A stretch of DNA of 64,000 nt, taken from positions 154,095 to 218,094 of the forward strand of contig NZ_MPPI01000002.1 of assembly GCF_001895925.1 (NCBI RefSeq). The letters are read 5' to 3'. Positions 7,591 through 15,877 of the stretch are shown here, one piece after another. The notes beneath the pieces are model-generated. The model worked only from the letters and a program-made list of their open reading frames with translations. It did not search any database and was not told the origin of the DNA. Both the position numbers and the translations under genes were made by a program. Source of the DNA: Phormidesmis priestleyi ULC007. Lineage in GTDB: Bacteria > Cyanobacteriota > Cyanobacteriia > Leptolyngbyales > Leptolyngbyaceae. Within the stretch, counting starts at the first letter, position 1; the number at the start of each line of letters is the position of its first letter.

Positions 7591-7941
7591 ATGAGTGAAA
7601 CCAACGACACGATTTTCGGCAAAATCATCCGCAAAGAGATTCCTGCCGACATTGTTTATGAAGACAATCTCGCCCTCGCCTTTCGCGATGTGAATCCGCA
7701 AGCGCCCGTGCATATTTTAGTGATTCCTAAACAAGCGATCGCCAAACTCTCTAACGCAGACTCGCAAGATCACGCGCTGATGGGGCACCTACTTTTAACC
7801 GCCAAGCGAGTCGCCGAGCAAGTCGGGCTTACCAACGGCTATCGAGTTGTGATCAACACAGGCGACGATAGCGGACAAACCGTTGATCATCTGCATCTGC
7901 ACATCCTTGGTGGTCGCCCCCTGACTTGGCCACCCGGTTAA
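7591..7941 (+). CDS. HIT (histidine triad) family nucleotide hydrolase, HinT-like
   Basis: 116 residues, normal for the HinT branch. The diagnostic HLHLHILGG gives His100, His102 and His104, with the first histidine in PVHILVIPK near 41. HinT proteins hydrolyse purine nucleoside phosphoramidates and acyl-adenylates in the cytoplasm. Residue 1 is the ATG at 7591, matching the family N-terminus (TIFGKIIRKEIPADIVYED). recR follows 49 bases later in the same direction. Confidence 0.95.
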   Translation: MSETNDTIFGKIIRKEIPADIVYEDNLALAFRDVNPQAPVHILVIPKQAIAKLSNADSQDHALMGHLLLTAKRVAEQVGLTNGYRVVINTGDDSGQTVDHLHLHILGGRPLTWPPG

Positions 7942-7981
7942 GCAAACACCCGCCCCGATGCGCTAGGATCTGGACAGAATC

Positions 7982-7986
7982 GGAGG
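7982..7986 (+). promoter_or_regulatory. Strong Shine-Dalgarno GGAGG before a non-canonical recR start
   Basis: GGAGG is followed after 4 bases by ATC (7991) and after 7 bases by ACG (7994). No ATG, GTG or TTG exists in the recR frame between the in-frame TAG at 7964 and the GTG at 8111. The site therefore points to initiation at ATC or ACG. Confidence 0.65.
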
Positions 7987-7990
7987 AAAG

Positions 7991-8602
7991 ATCACGGTTT
8001 ACACACGCCCCCTCGCTCGTTTAATTGAGCACCTTCAACATCTCCCTGGTGTTGGCCCTAAAACAGCCCAACGGCTTGCGCTCCATATTCTCAAGCGCCC
8101 TGAAGAAGAGGTGAAGGCACTCGCTCAGGCATTGGTAGAGGCAAAGCTGCAAGTGGGCTTCTGTTCGGTTTGCTTTCATTTGTCGGCTGAACCAGTTTGT
8201 GACATCTGCCGCGCTCCCAATCGCGATAGCAGCACGATTTGCGTAGTTGCCGATTCTAGAGACGTGATCGCGTTAGAAAAAACTCGTGAATATCGCGGGA
8301 AATATCACGTTTTGGGTGGATTGATCTCTCCGATCGACGGCATCGGCCCTGATCAGCTAAATATTCACCCGCTACAGCGCCGCGTCAGTCAACAGAAGAT
8401 TGACGAGGTGATATTGGCGATCAGCCCCAGTGTTGAAGGCGAGACGACGACTCTGTTTGTGGGTCACTTGCTCAAACCGTTCACACGGGTGACTCGGATT
8501 GCGTTTGGTCTGCCGATGGGCGGCGACTTAGAATATGCCGATGAGTTGACGCTGGCACGCGCCCTAGAGGGTAGACGAGATTTAGAGTTTGGCAGTCGCT
8601 AA
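7991..8602 (+). CDS. recR: Recombination protein RecR, apparent ATC/ACG start
   Basis: About 203 residues, the normal RecR length. In order: a helix-hairpin-helix [13 protein letters not shown] at 18-30, a zinc finger Cys58-x2-Cys61 and Cys70-x2-Cys73, then a Toprim domain ([15 protein letters not shown]). RecR acts with RecO and RecF to load RecA at gaps. The first canonical codon in frame is GTG at 8111, which would remove 40 residues including the essential hairpin, so that start is wrong. The frame opens after TAG at 7964 and offers only ATC 7991 or ACG 7994 next to GGAGG. Either a true rare start codon or a single-base difference from ATG. Confidence 0.9.
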   Translation: MTVYTRPLARLIEHLQHLPGVGPKTAQRLALHILKRPEEEVKALAQALVEAKLQVGFCSVCFHLSAEPVCDICRAPNRDSSTICVVADSRDVIALEKTREYRGKYHVLGGLISPIDGIGPDQLNIHPLQRRVSQQKIDEVILAISPSVEGETTTLFVGHLLKPFTRVTRIAFGLPMGGDLEYADELTLARALEGRRDLEFGSR

Positions 8603-8650
8603 ACCTCAGAGTTTGCCATACTAAAACCATTCCCAATTTTGATTTGCCTG

Positions 8651-9034
8651 ATGTTTGGTATCTTTCAACAAAGCAGTTTGCGGATTGAAGTTGCGGCCTC
8701 TGAAGCCCTGCTTCGTCAGAGTCTCGCCAACCCTGCCCAGTTTTCTAAGTGGCTTTGGTTTGAGCGATTCTCACCTGGCTTGCCCACAACGTTGCATCCC
8801 GGATTGACGTTTATGAGTTGGGCAGGTGCGATCGCGATTCAACATCAGGTCGAGATTGCAGAACCTAATCGGGTGCGGTTTTTGCTCAGTCAAGGCATTG
8901 ATGGCTTTCACGAATGGGCGTGGGGTGATGGTTGGGTGCAGTCGCGCATCGAAGGCATTTCAGTTTTGCCGATTAATTTAGGCCAAACGATCAGTCTTTT
9001 GAGTCTAAAGCAATTTTTAGCCACCACCTCATAA
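8651..9034 (+). CDS. Conserved cyanobacterial hypothetical protein (possible SRPBCC fold)
   Basis: A 127-residue soluble protein. Alternating strands with WEW-like aromatic motifs (FHEWAWGDGWVQSRIEGIS) and the opening FQQSSLRIEVAASEALLRQSL suggest a START/SRPBCC-like lipid- or ligand-binding sandwich. I recognise it only as a conserved cyanobacterial hypothetical. I use the ATG at 8651 rather than the TTG at 8639. It lies 48 bases after recR in the same direction. Confidence 0.65.
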   Translation: MFGIFQQSSLRIEVAASEALLRQSLANPAQFSKWLWFERFSPGLPTTLHPGLTFMSWAGAIAIQHQVEIAEPNRVRFLLSQGIDGFHEWAWGDGWVQSRIEGISVLPINLGQTISLLSLKQFLATTS

Positions 9035-9170
9035 AGACTTTCTGGCAATCTGTGCCTAAAGACCTAGGACGGTTTTTGAAGTGGTTAAGGGCGATCGTCT
9101 TCCTGTAGATGGATGATGCACAAACGCTTAACCTGTTTCGCTCATCGGTGTAGTTTTGTTGAATTTGTCA

Positions 9171-9731
9171 ATGCTGAAGTATTCTGTTAGGCGAATGGGC
9201 TGGTTAGGAATGATGGTCGCCCTCACCGTTTCTCAATCAGGACTGGCGATCGGCGCAGAGCCTAGCTTGAATGAAACCACACCCACTCCTACCCAATCTC
9301 TCGATTCTCCTCAAACTCCTCAAACCCAGCCTGTCACTCAGCCTTTGCGGCTAGAAATTCGTCTCAGCAAACGTCAGGTCACGCTTTATCAAGGAGATGT
9401 CAAAGTCAAAACCTACCCGATCGCAGTGGGTCGCCCTGGGTGGGAAACACCGACAGGCAACTTTCGAGTCAGGCAAAAAGTCAGAAACCCAGTCTGGGTG
9501 CATCCCTTCACAGGTGAGAAAGTAGCGGGCAAAGACCCTGAAAACCCCTTAGGTGGCTATTGGCTGGGTTTTTGGACAGACGGCAAAAACTCGATCGGGC
9601 TTCACGGTACGCCCACACCTCTCTCAATTGGAAAAGCTGCATCTCATGGCTGTGTTCGCATGCATGTCAAAGATGCGGCAGAACTTTTTGAAAAGATCAA
9701 CGTGGGAACAGTCGTCAAAGTGGTGAAATGA
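9171..9731 (+). CDS. L,D-transpeptidase (YkuD family), secreted
   Basis: 186 residues. A signal peptide occupies roughly 1-29 (arginine-rich start, hydrophobic core, LAIGA). A Pro/Thr/Gln linker follows to residue 58, then the YkuD domain. The signature is complete: HGT at 145-147, ISHGC-type SHGCVRM with His159, Cys161 and Arg163. Such enzymes make 3-3 cross-links in periplasmic peptidoglycan or attach proteins to it. The ATG at 9171 is chosen because it precedes the signal peptide; an in-frame TTG at 9156 adds five residues. Confidence 0.93.
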   Translation: MLKYSVRRMGWLGMMVALTVSQSGLAIGAEPSLNETTPTPTQSLDSPQTPQTQPVTQPLRLEIRLSKRQVTLYQGDVKVKTYPIAVGRPGWETPTGNFRVRQKVRNPVWVHPFTGEKVAGKDPENPLGGYWLGFWTDGKNSIGLHGTPTPLSIGKAASHGCVRMHVKDAAELFEKINVGTVVKVVK

Positions 9732-9937
9732 ATCCCAATATCAGCCCTTTGTTGAGCATTTGTTGAGAAACATAGATCTATATCCGGGGGGAGAGTATCC
9801 GCAACTCGTGAATCCTTACACTTCTGGCTAGTGGCGATGATTCTAGATCAGATTATTCGTGCAGCAATGAGTCGTGATTTCGGCTCTTGAACAGCAGCCT
9901 CTGTGGTTGCTAGATCATCAACAGTAAGGAGATCAAT

Positions 9938-10702
9938 ATGAACGGAACTAACAAACGCGTCAACACTTTTAGTGCAGCAAAGCTATGCGCTAAACTTGCC
10001 GGAACTTTAGGGCTTGCTGGTGCCAGCTCTCTGCTTGCCTTCCCTGCTTTCTCAGCCACTCCTTCTCTCTCGAAGGTCAATCCTAATCCTACTATCTTTA
10101 ACGAAGCTCCCTACAACCGCATTTCCCAGTCATCAGGTGGCGGGATGAATAACGTAACCCCTAGTGGCACCCCGACGAATCCCTCTTCGGCTCCCACTGC
10201 GGAACCTTCTAATGTAGGGCCTACTTTAGATCGTTCAACGAGTCCTGGCAGTGTGAACATGGATCGTTCAACAACTCCTGGCAGTTCACCAAATTCACCG
10301 AGCGCGGCTCCGAGCGGCACTCCTACCAATCCTTCGGCGGCTCCGAGCGGTTCGGGTGGCACTGGGGCTGATGTCGTGGTTCCGTCGTCTGGCGGCTCTA
10401 TGACACCGGGCGGCATGAGTATGCCTACGGCTGCTCCGGGTGGATCTATCTCTCCGGCTGGCGGCAATCCTACCGATTCGACGACGACACCCAACAGCAT
10501 CCCTGGCACACCTGGTAATCCGACCACCCCATCTTCTACACCTGACAGCACGATCACACCGTCAACGTCTCCTGATAGCACGACTACGCCATCGACGAGT
10601 CCTGACAGTACGACCACGCCATCTTCTACCCCTGACAACACCACGACCACCCCGTCTTCTACTTCTGATGATGGAAGCGGAGGAGTTCGTGCCCTTTGGT
10701 AA
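9938..10702 (+). CDS. Secreted Ser/Thr/Pro-rich low-complexity repeat protein
   Basis: 254 residues. A clear AAGGAG precedes the ATG. Residues 1-40 form a signal peptide (LCAKLAGTLGLAGASSLLAF ... FSA). The mature part is almost entirely Ser, Thr, Pro, Gly and Asn with short repeats: SAAPSGTPTNPS, then TPDST/SPDSTTTPS units repeated at the end. No enzymatic domain. It probably forms an extended, possibly glycosylated, wall or sheath protein; that is inference. The antisense strand is also open because of repeat composition but is not a gene. Confidence 0.8.
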   Translation: MNGTNKRVNTFSAAKLCAKLAGTLGLAGASSLLAFPAFSATPSLSKVNPNPTIFNEAPYNRISQSSGGGMNNVTPSGTPTNPSSAPTAEPSNVGPTLDRSTSPGSVNMDRSTTPGSSPNSPSAAPSGTPTNPSAAPSGSGGTGADVVVPSSGGSMTPGGMSMPTAAPGGSISPAGGNPTDSTTTPNSIPGTPGNPTTPSSTPDSTITPSTSPDSTTTPSTSPDSTTTPSSTPDNTTTTPSSTSDDGSGGVRALW

Positions 10703-10734
10703 GGCTGGACAATGGGTTTAGATAACTGGTAAAT

Positions 10735-10763
10735 AAAGGGACACGATCGAATTGTGTCCCTTT
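10735..10763 (+). terminator. Perfect 10-bp hairpin after the repeat-protein gene
   Basis: AAAGGGACAC at 10735-10744 and GTGTCCCTTT at 10754-10763 form a perfect stem with a 9-base loop. There is no clean T-run after it, so it may be a weak terminator or an mRNA 3' stabiliser. It overlaps the GTG/ATG region that could otherwise start the next gene, favouring the start at 10783. Confidence 0.6.
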
Positions 10764-10782
10764 GATGTTTCAAGAGTTTTTC

Positions 10783-11277
10783 ATGCGTCCTCAACCTATT
10801 GCCCCGCAGCCTGGTCAAGAATCTGTTTGGAATTATCCCCGTCCGCCTCGGTTAGAGTTGACTGAGAAGCCGATTCAAGTAGTGTTGAATGGCGAAGTGA
10901 TTGCCGACACGCGACGGGCGATGCGGGTGTTAGAAACCAGTCATCCTCCGGTTTACTACATTCCGCCTGACGATATCCAGATGCAGTATTTAATTGCGTC
11001 TGCCCGATCGACCTACTGCGAGTGGAAGGGTTCTGGAAATTACTACACAGTGTCAGTCGGCGACAAACAAGCGGTAGATGTCGCCTGGTATTATGCCAAT
11101 CCGACTCCTGAGTTTGCGGCGATCGCGCACTATGTCGCCTTCTATGCGGCACCGATGGATGCTTGTTATGTCGATGGTGAAAAGGTGACACCGCAGCCTG
11201 GAAACTTTTATGGTGGCTGGGTGACTAGCGATATTGTGGGGCCCTTTAAAGGGGAACCTGACTCTTGGGGTTGGTGA
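10783..11277 (+). CDS. DUF427 domain protein
   Basis: 164 residues. The family signature is seen as ESVWNYPRPPRLE, then VVLNGEVIADT and VLETSHPPVYYIPPDDI, with a second half-motif (STYCEWKGSGNYYTV) and AWYYANPTPE. DUF427 is a small beta-rich domain of unknown function common in cyanobacteria and actinobacteria. In-frame ATGs at 10762/10765 lie within the hairpin and would add a poorly conserved MFQEFF stretch, so 10783 is preferred. No signal peptide. It converges on the transporter gene at 11295. Confidence 0.85.
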   Translation: MRPQPIAPQPGQESVWNYPRPPRLELTEKPIQVVLNGEVIADTRRAMRVLETSHPPVYYIPPDDIQMQYLIASARSTYCEWKGSGNYYTVSVGDKQAVDVAWYYANPTPEFAAIAHYVAFYAAPMDACYVDGEKVTPQPGNFYGGWVTSDIVGPFKGEPDSWGW

Positions 11278-11294
11278 CGAGTCAGGCAGCCGAG

Positions 11295-12749
11295 CTATTG
11301 ATTTTCTTGAGACCTTTCGCGGTTGCGTTCTTGCAGCTTGAGCAAGATTTCAGCGTGAACTTCTTTGGTGATGGGGTAGAAGTAGGCTAGCACCAAGCCA
11401 ATGATCAGCACGACGAGAGGAGCGGGCCCGACTAAAACGCGAATTGCCCAGAGTGCAGAAGCAGGCTGAGTCGGGTCTGCCTCACCTGTGATGGTTTTTA
11501 AGAAGCCTGATTGTTGCAGCACCCAGCCGACGAGGAACAGCCCGATCGCGAGTGCCACTTTTTGCAACAGCACCATAAATGCGTAGAACACTCCTTCGCG
11601 GCGTTGCCCAGTTTGCAACTCGTCTAGCTCAATTACATCGGGAATCATCGACCAGGGAATTAGATAAGCTGTCGAGACCCCAAAACCTGCCATTACCGCT
11701 AAGACATACAGCAGTCCGGTTTGTCCGGGCTGTAGCATGAATAGCCCGATTTCACCAATGATCCAAACGGTCATACCCATAAAGTAGACCGCTTTCTTGC
11801 CGACTCGTTTGCTGACCTCGCTCCAGACAAACAGCATGATAAAAGATGTCACCTGAACCGCAATAATGACATTGATAAAATCCTGCGTGGTTAGACCCAT
11901 CCAATTCTTGACGAAGTAGGGAATGACTGACACGGTGTTTTGCACGGCAAGCCACGAACAAAGATAGATCCCAATCACATACAAAAATGGTCTGTTGCTG
12001 AAGACGATTTTAAGCTGTTCGAGATAGGGAAGCGACACCTCGTTACTCGTTTCTTGACGCAGGTGCTCTGTTTCTTTGACTCGCTGACGAGTGCCCCAAA
12101 CGCACCAAAATAAGGGTAAAACAGAGATTACAGCACAGGCTGCTCCCATGACTGAGTATTGTTGAAGAGGATTATCTTTTAGCAATGGCAGATCGAAGAT
12201 GCGTCCTACTAAAAGCAGCGACAAAATGCTGCCCCCGATCGAAAACCCAAATCGAAAGCTGGTGAGGCTAGTGCGTTCGTCATAGTCTTGGGTGAGTTCG
12301 GGTGTGAGAGCCGTGTAGGGTAAGTTGACAGCCGTGTAGAAGCTGTTGAAGAGAATGCTAATCGCGATGTAATACCAAAACAAACTCCACTGATTGGTAG
12401 TCGGGTCGCTGCTAAACTGGGGCACCAGCCACTGTAGAAAGAAGAAAAACCCGAAGGGAATTGCGCCAAAGATCATCCAGGGGTGACGGCGACCCCAACG
12501 GCTGCGAGTCTTATCGCTCAGCATCCCCACGATCGGATCGTTCACCGCATCCCAAATTTTGCTGATTAGCAGAATGCTGCCTGCCATTCCTGGGTCTAGC
12601 CCTGCAACGCTGGTGAAGAAAATGAGCAAGAATACAGATAGGATGTTTGCAGTGACGGCTGGCCCAAAATCACCTGCCCCGTATGCCAACTTGGTGCTTA
12701 AATTGAGTTTTCCTGACATTGCGGCAGGTTGATCGGCAGAATTATTCAT
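11295..12749 (-). CDS. GPH-family (MelB-like) sugar:cation symporter
   Basis: 484 residues with about twelve hydrophobic segments, typical of the major facilitator fold. The N-terminal LAYGAGDFGPAVTANI and the loop motifs DPIVGMLSDKTRSRWGRR and PWSMIPDVIELDE are hallmarks of the glycoside-pentoside-hexuronide:cation symporters. Likely role is sodium- or proton-coupled uptake of a sugar or related solute across the plasma membrane; the substrate is unknown. It is divergent from the phosphoribosyltransferase gene, with 105 bases between starts. The second gene-length ORF inside on the same strand is a frame shadow. Confidence 0.88.
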   Translation of the reverse strand: MNNSADQPAAMSGKLNLSTKLAYGAGDFGPAVTANILSVFLLIFFTSVAGLDPGMAGSILLISKIWDAVNDPIVGMLSDKTRSRWGRRHPWMIFGAIPFGFFFFLQWLVPQFSSDPTTNQWSLFWYYIAISILFNSFYTAVNLPYTALTPELTQDYDERTSLTSFRFGFSIGGSILSLLLVGRIFDLPLLKDNPLQQYSVMGAACAVISVLPLFWCVWGTRQRVKETEHLRQETSNEVSLPYLEQLKIVFSNRPFLYVIGIYLCSWLAVQNTVSVIPYFVKNWMGLTTQDFINVIIAVQVTSFIMLFVWSEVSKRVGKKAVYFMGMTVWIIGEIGLFMLQPGQTGLLYVLAVMAGFGVSTAYLIPWSMIPDVIELDELQTGQRREGVFYAFMVLLQKVALAIGLFLVGWVLQQSGFLKTITGEADPTQPASALWAIRVLVGPAPLVVLIIGLVLAYFYPITKEVHAEILLKLQERNRERSQENQ

Positions 12750-12854
12750 AGGAACATCATAGAAACCGGGTTACTAGCTGTATTATTTTCATCATCTTTG
12801 GGTTTCGATCGTCCAAATCGTGCCAAATCTTTAACCGACTTAATATGCCTTCCC

Positions 12855-13349
12855 ATGTCAGATCTTCATGTATCTTGGTCAGATTATCACCGCACGATCG
12901 AGCACCTAGCCGCTCAAGTTTACAAGTCTAATTGGGAATTTAATCAAATTGTCTGCCTTGCTAAAGGGGGTTTGCGGGTTGGAGATGTCTTGGCTCGTAT
13001 CTATGACGTGCCCCTGGCAATTTTGGCGACTTCTTCTTATCGAAGTGGCAAAAGCCGCAGTAGCTTAGTGTTTTCGCGCGACTTGACGATGACCACACCT
13101 AACTTGGGCAGCCATGTCTTGCTCGTGGATGATTTAGTAGATTCTGGGGTGACACTACAAAAAACGATTCCTTGGCTTGAGCATCACTACGGATTTTATA
13201 TCGAAGAGGTGCGGACAGGTGTGTTGTGGTACAAAGCCTGCTCGGTGATCAAGCCTGATTATTATGTCGATTATTTGGCTGATAATCCTTGGATTCATCA
13301 GCCGTTTGAGCGTTATGAAGACATGACCCCAGCAGATTTAATCATTTGA
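12855..13349 (+). CDS. Phosphoribosyltransferase (purine/xanthine PRT-like)
   Basis: 164 residues. The PRPP-binding loop is LLVDDLVDSGVTL, with an upstream IVCLAKGGLRVGD substrate/PPi loop and a C-terminal WYKACSVIKPDYYVD like that of xanthine-guanine PRTs of the COG2236 group. It would transfer ribose-5-phosphate to a purine base in salvage. The ATG at 12855 matches the family start (SDLHVSWSDYHRTIEHLA). The stop codon TGA at 13347 overlaps the target-site duplication of the palindromic element that follows. Confidence 0.88.
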   Translation: MSDLHVSWSDYHRTIEHLAAQVYKSNWEFNQIVCLAKGGLRVGDVLARIYDVPLAILATSSYRSGKSRSSLVFSRDLTMTTPNLGSHVLLVDDLVDSGVTLQKTIPWLEHHYGFYIEEVRTGVLWYKACSVIKPDYYVDYLADNPWIHQPFERYEDMTPADLII

Positions 13350-13511
13350 ATCTTTGGCGTTGCTGAATCCAAGTATGAATCGGTGGGTAGCGACATTTCT
13401 GGAACGCCCCCTAAATCCCCCACAAGTGAGGGACTTTGAAAGTCCAAGAGTCCCCCAAAATGGGGGGTTGGGGGGCGAATTCATACCATTGTTCAGCAAC
13501 GCCGAATCTTT
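13348..13511. mobile_element. Family B palindromic element with perfect 8-bp target duplication
   Basis: The element is 13356-13503 (148 bp). Its ends are GGCGTTGCTGAATCCAAGTA at the left and, read inward from the right, GGCGTTGCTGAACAATGGTA; both continue TGAAT, so the 25-bp termini differ at about five positions. GAATCTTT occurs at 13348-13355 and again at 13504-13511. The centre is the C-rich/G-rich core shared with family A (CCCCCTAAATCCCCC ... GGGGGTTGGGGGGC). Removing it restores two convergent genes whose stop codons lie about 5 bp apart. Confidence 0.9.
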
Positions 13512-15811
13512 TACTTCTTGTTCGACAGCGCTTTAAATTCGTATTGCTTGCCCGATCGAGCAGCCGTCACTTTCACCAGTTCGAGATCAATCGGGCGATC
13601 GCCGCTCTCAGAAAACTTGACTTGATGAATTGCGCCCATCACCGCAAAATCAGGACTTGCCAGCGATCGCCGAATGCCATTGCGAGTTGGTGTGCGCTGA
13701 AGTGCCCCAATCAACGCTTCGGTCGCGTCGTATGCCAACACTGTTCGCCACCGCACTGGGCTTCCCCAAAGTGTCTTGGCTTGCTTTTGAAATGCAGATT
13801 TTGAGATCTCAGCTTGATAAGACGGCACGGCTAAAACCATGCCTGCGATAGTCTTGCCGCCGATCTGTAAGGTTTTAGGTGAATAAAGCGCATCACCTGC
13901 CAAAAGAGGCAACCGATTTTGATTGGCGTTAATGACTAGAAGAGTCCGATCGAAGAATTCGTTATTGGGTGCAAGCATGATCACCTGTGCCCCTTTCTTA
14001 ATCGCTTGATCGACACTTTCAACGGGGTTAAAGTCCGGTTTGCTTAGATCGATCGCGTCGATTACTTGACCACGATCGCCATAGAACAAAGCTTTACTAA
14101 ATTCGTCTTTAAGCGAGTTGCTATAAGCACTGGCAGAATTAAAGAACACTACAGCTTTGCGTTTTTTAAGCTGCGTCACCATATAATTGCCAAGCTGTTT
14201 TGCAGGCAGTTGATCACTAGGCATGGTGCGAAACACATAGGGACTAAACCCCGACAGCGCAACAGCAGAACTGACGGGGGAGATAACAACAAGTTCTCCA
14301 GATTGATAGATTGTTCCAGCCGCGAGAGTGGTATCGCTCGTGCCGTGACCAATTACGCCTAAAACTGTTGCATCATCAACAAAGGCTTTTGCCACTTGTT
14401 TAGCAATTTCTGGTTCACTGTTGTCTGTGGCGATCGCCACCTTTAACTGCACTCCATTAATACCCCCAGTTTGATTAACCTGATTTTGCGCCTGCGCCAC
14501 TCCCTGCAAAACTTCTGCCGAAGAACCGGGTTGAGTGCTGAGGGGCACCACTACGGCAACGGTGTAAGACTTCTGCTGACCAATTCGCGCGTTGTTGAGA
14601 TAGATCAGAGTTTCGGGGTCGGCGACGTTGGCTCGACGCGCTTTTTCTAGGAGAGTGACCGCTTGTTTGAGGTTTCCGACGGCGATCTGGTCGGTGGCTT
14701 CTTGCTTAAGCGGGAGAACCGTTCCGGGTGTGAGGATTTTTTCACCTACGCTAATCTGAGTCTGAATCGAACTCGGACTGACGATCGGAAGTGCTTTGGG
14801 CGTTAATGTGCGAGTCACCGTCCAAGTGGCCAGAGCTAGAGAAGCCGCTGCACCGATGCTAGTCGCGATCTTCAGCGGCATTGCAGCCCCGGCTAAAAAT
14901 CGAGGGCGTGGTGGTACGATCGCGGCACGAACATTAGCACCCCGAACGGCATCAAATCGAGAGAGCGGGGCTTGGGTTTGATTCTCTGTTTCCTGAAGAT
15001 GTTGCAGTGCTTCTAGTGCTTCATCAGCAGTTTGATAGCGCTGGTTGAAGTGAAACTTTGTCATCTTTTCCAGCACGGTGGCGAGTTCTGGCTGCACTTC
15101 GACCAAATCTTGCCAAACGAGTTCGCAGGTGTTGGGGTCTTGCGGCAACTGCACAGGGCGCGCTCCTGTCAAAGCTTGAATGCCGATCACTCCTAACGCA
15201 TAGACATCGCTGCTAAAGCGAGGTTTGCCCAAACACTGCTCACTTGCTCCATAGCCTGACGTGTAGACTGGCATACTGATCTCAGTGGTTCCGGTGGCTT
15301 CGGCGATCGTATGTTCGATGGTTTTAACGGCACCAAAATCGATTAGAACTAGTTTTTGATCGCGATCGCGGCGAATTAAATTCTCAGGTTTAATGTCTCG
15401 ATGAATAACGTTTTGAGCATGAACAAAGTTCAATATGCCTAAGACATCTTTTAACAGTAGAATTACCTGGGCTTCAGAGAGCTTTTTTCCGGGCAGTAAT
15501 TCGTCACTGAGCGGGTGCCCTTCAATAAATTCTTGAACGAGATAAAACTCTTTGTCTTCCTCAAAATATGCCAACAGTCGCGGAATTTGATCATGTTCGC
15601 CCAACTTCTCCAAGGTTTCTGCCTCTGAGAGAAACATCCGCCTCGCTTGCTGCAAAATCGCAGGATTATGGCTGGCAAAACTGAGGTGTTTCAATACACA
15701 CAAAGGGTTCCCAGGACGCTGAGTATCCTGAGTGACATACGTGTGACCAAACCCGCCTGACCCAAGCACCCTGACGATTCGATAGCGCGAACTGAGCAGT
15801 CGTCCTAACAT
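13511..15811 (-). CDS. Receptor-like Ser/Thr kinase with extracytoplasmic ligand-binding (LivK-like) domain
   Basis: 766 residues from the ATG at 15811. The N-terminal kinase (8-275) has a glycine loop GSGGFG at 17-22, Lys41 in VLKHL, HRDIKPENL at 137-145 and DFG at 158-160; all catalytic residues are present. A single membrane helix follows at about 310-332, then a short helical TPR-like segment, then a type I periplasmic-binding fold from about 390 to the end (VVVPLSTQPG, VIGHGTSDTT, VVISPVSS, LAYDATEALIGAL), like branched-chain amino-acid binding proteins. It should sense an external small molecule and signal by phosphorylation. A 43-residue upstream extension is open but not conserved-looking. 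The stop sits at the family B duplication. Confidence 0.9.
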   Translation of the reverse strand: MLGRLLSSRYRIVRVLGSGGFGHTYVTQDTQRPGNPLCVLKHLSFASHNPAILQQARRMFLSEAETLEKLGEHDQIPRLLAYFEEDKEFYLVQEFIEGHPLSDELLPGKKLSEAQVILLLKDVLGILNFVHAQNVIHRDIKPENLIRRDRDQKLVLIDFGAVKTIEHTIAEATGTTEISMPVYTSGYGASEQCLGKPRFSSDVYALGVIGIQALTGARPVQLPQDPNTCELVWQDLVEVQPELATVLEKMTKFHFNQRYQTADEALEALQHLQETENQTQAPLSRFDAVRGANVRAAIVPPRPRFLAGAAMPLKIATSIGAAASLALATWTVTRTLTPKALPIVSPSSIQTQISVGEKILTPGTVLPLKQEATDQIAVGNLKQAVTLLEKARRANVADPETLIYLNNARIGQQKSYTVAVVVPLSTQPGSSAEVLQGVAQAQNQVNQTGGINGVQLKVAIATDNSEPEIAKQVAKAFVDDATVLGVIGHGTSDTTLAAGTIYQSGELVVISPVSSAVALSGFSPYVFRTMPSDQLPAKQLGNYMVTQLKKRKAVVFFNSASAYSNSLKDEFSKALFYGDRGQVIDAIDLSKPDFNPVESVDQAIKKGAQVIMLAPNNEFFDRTLLVINANQNRLPLLAGDALYSPKTLQIGGKTIAGMVLAVPSYQAEISKSAFQKQAKTLWGSPVRWRTVLAYDATEALIGALQRTPTRNGIRRSLASPDFAVMGAIHQVKFSESGDRPIDLELVKVTAARSGKQYEFKALSNKK

Positions 15812-15877
15812 TGCGCCCGTAGATGGTAGACCACTTGATTGTAGGGCGATATCAAGAGGAAGGATGAGGGATGAAGC

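Noticed and set aside
10111-10818. 235-codon ORF antisense to the Ser/Thr/Pro-rich gene
   Set aside because: Open only because of the sense-strand repeat composition; Val/Leu/Gly monotony with no start site.
13354-13536. ORFs in the palindromic element after the phosphoribosyltransferase
   Set aside because: They translate the mobile element and extend into the antisense of the kinase gene.
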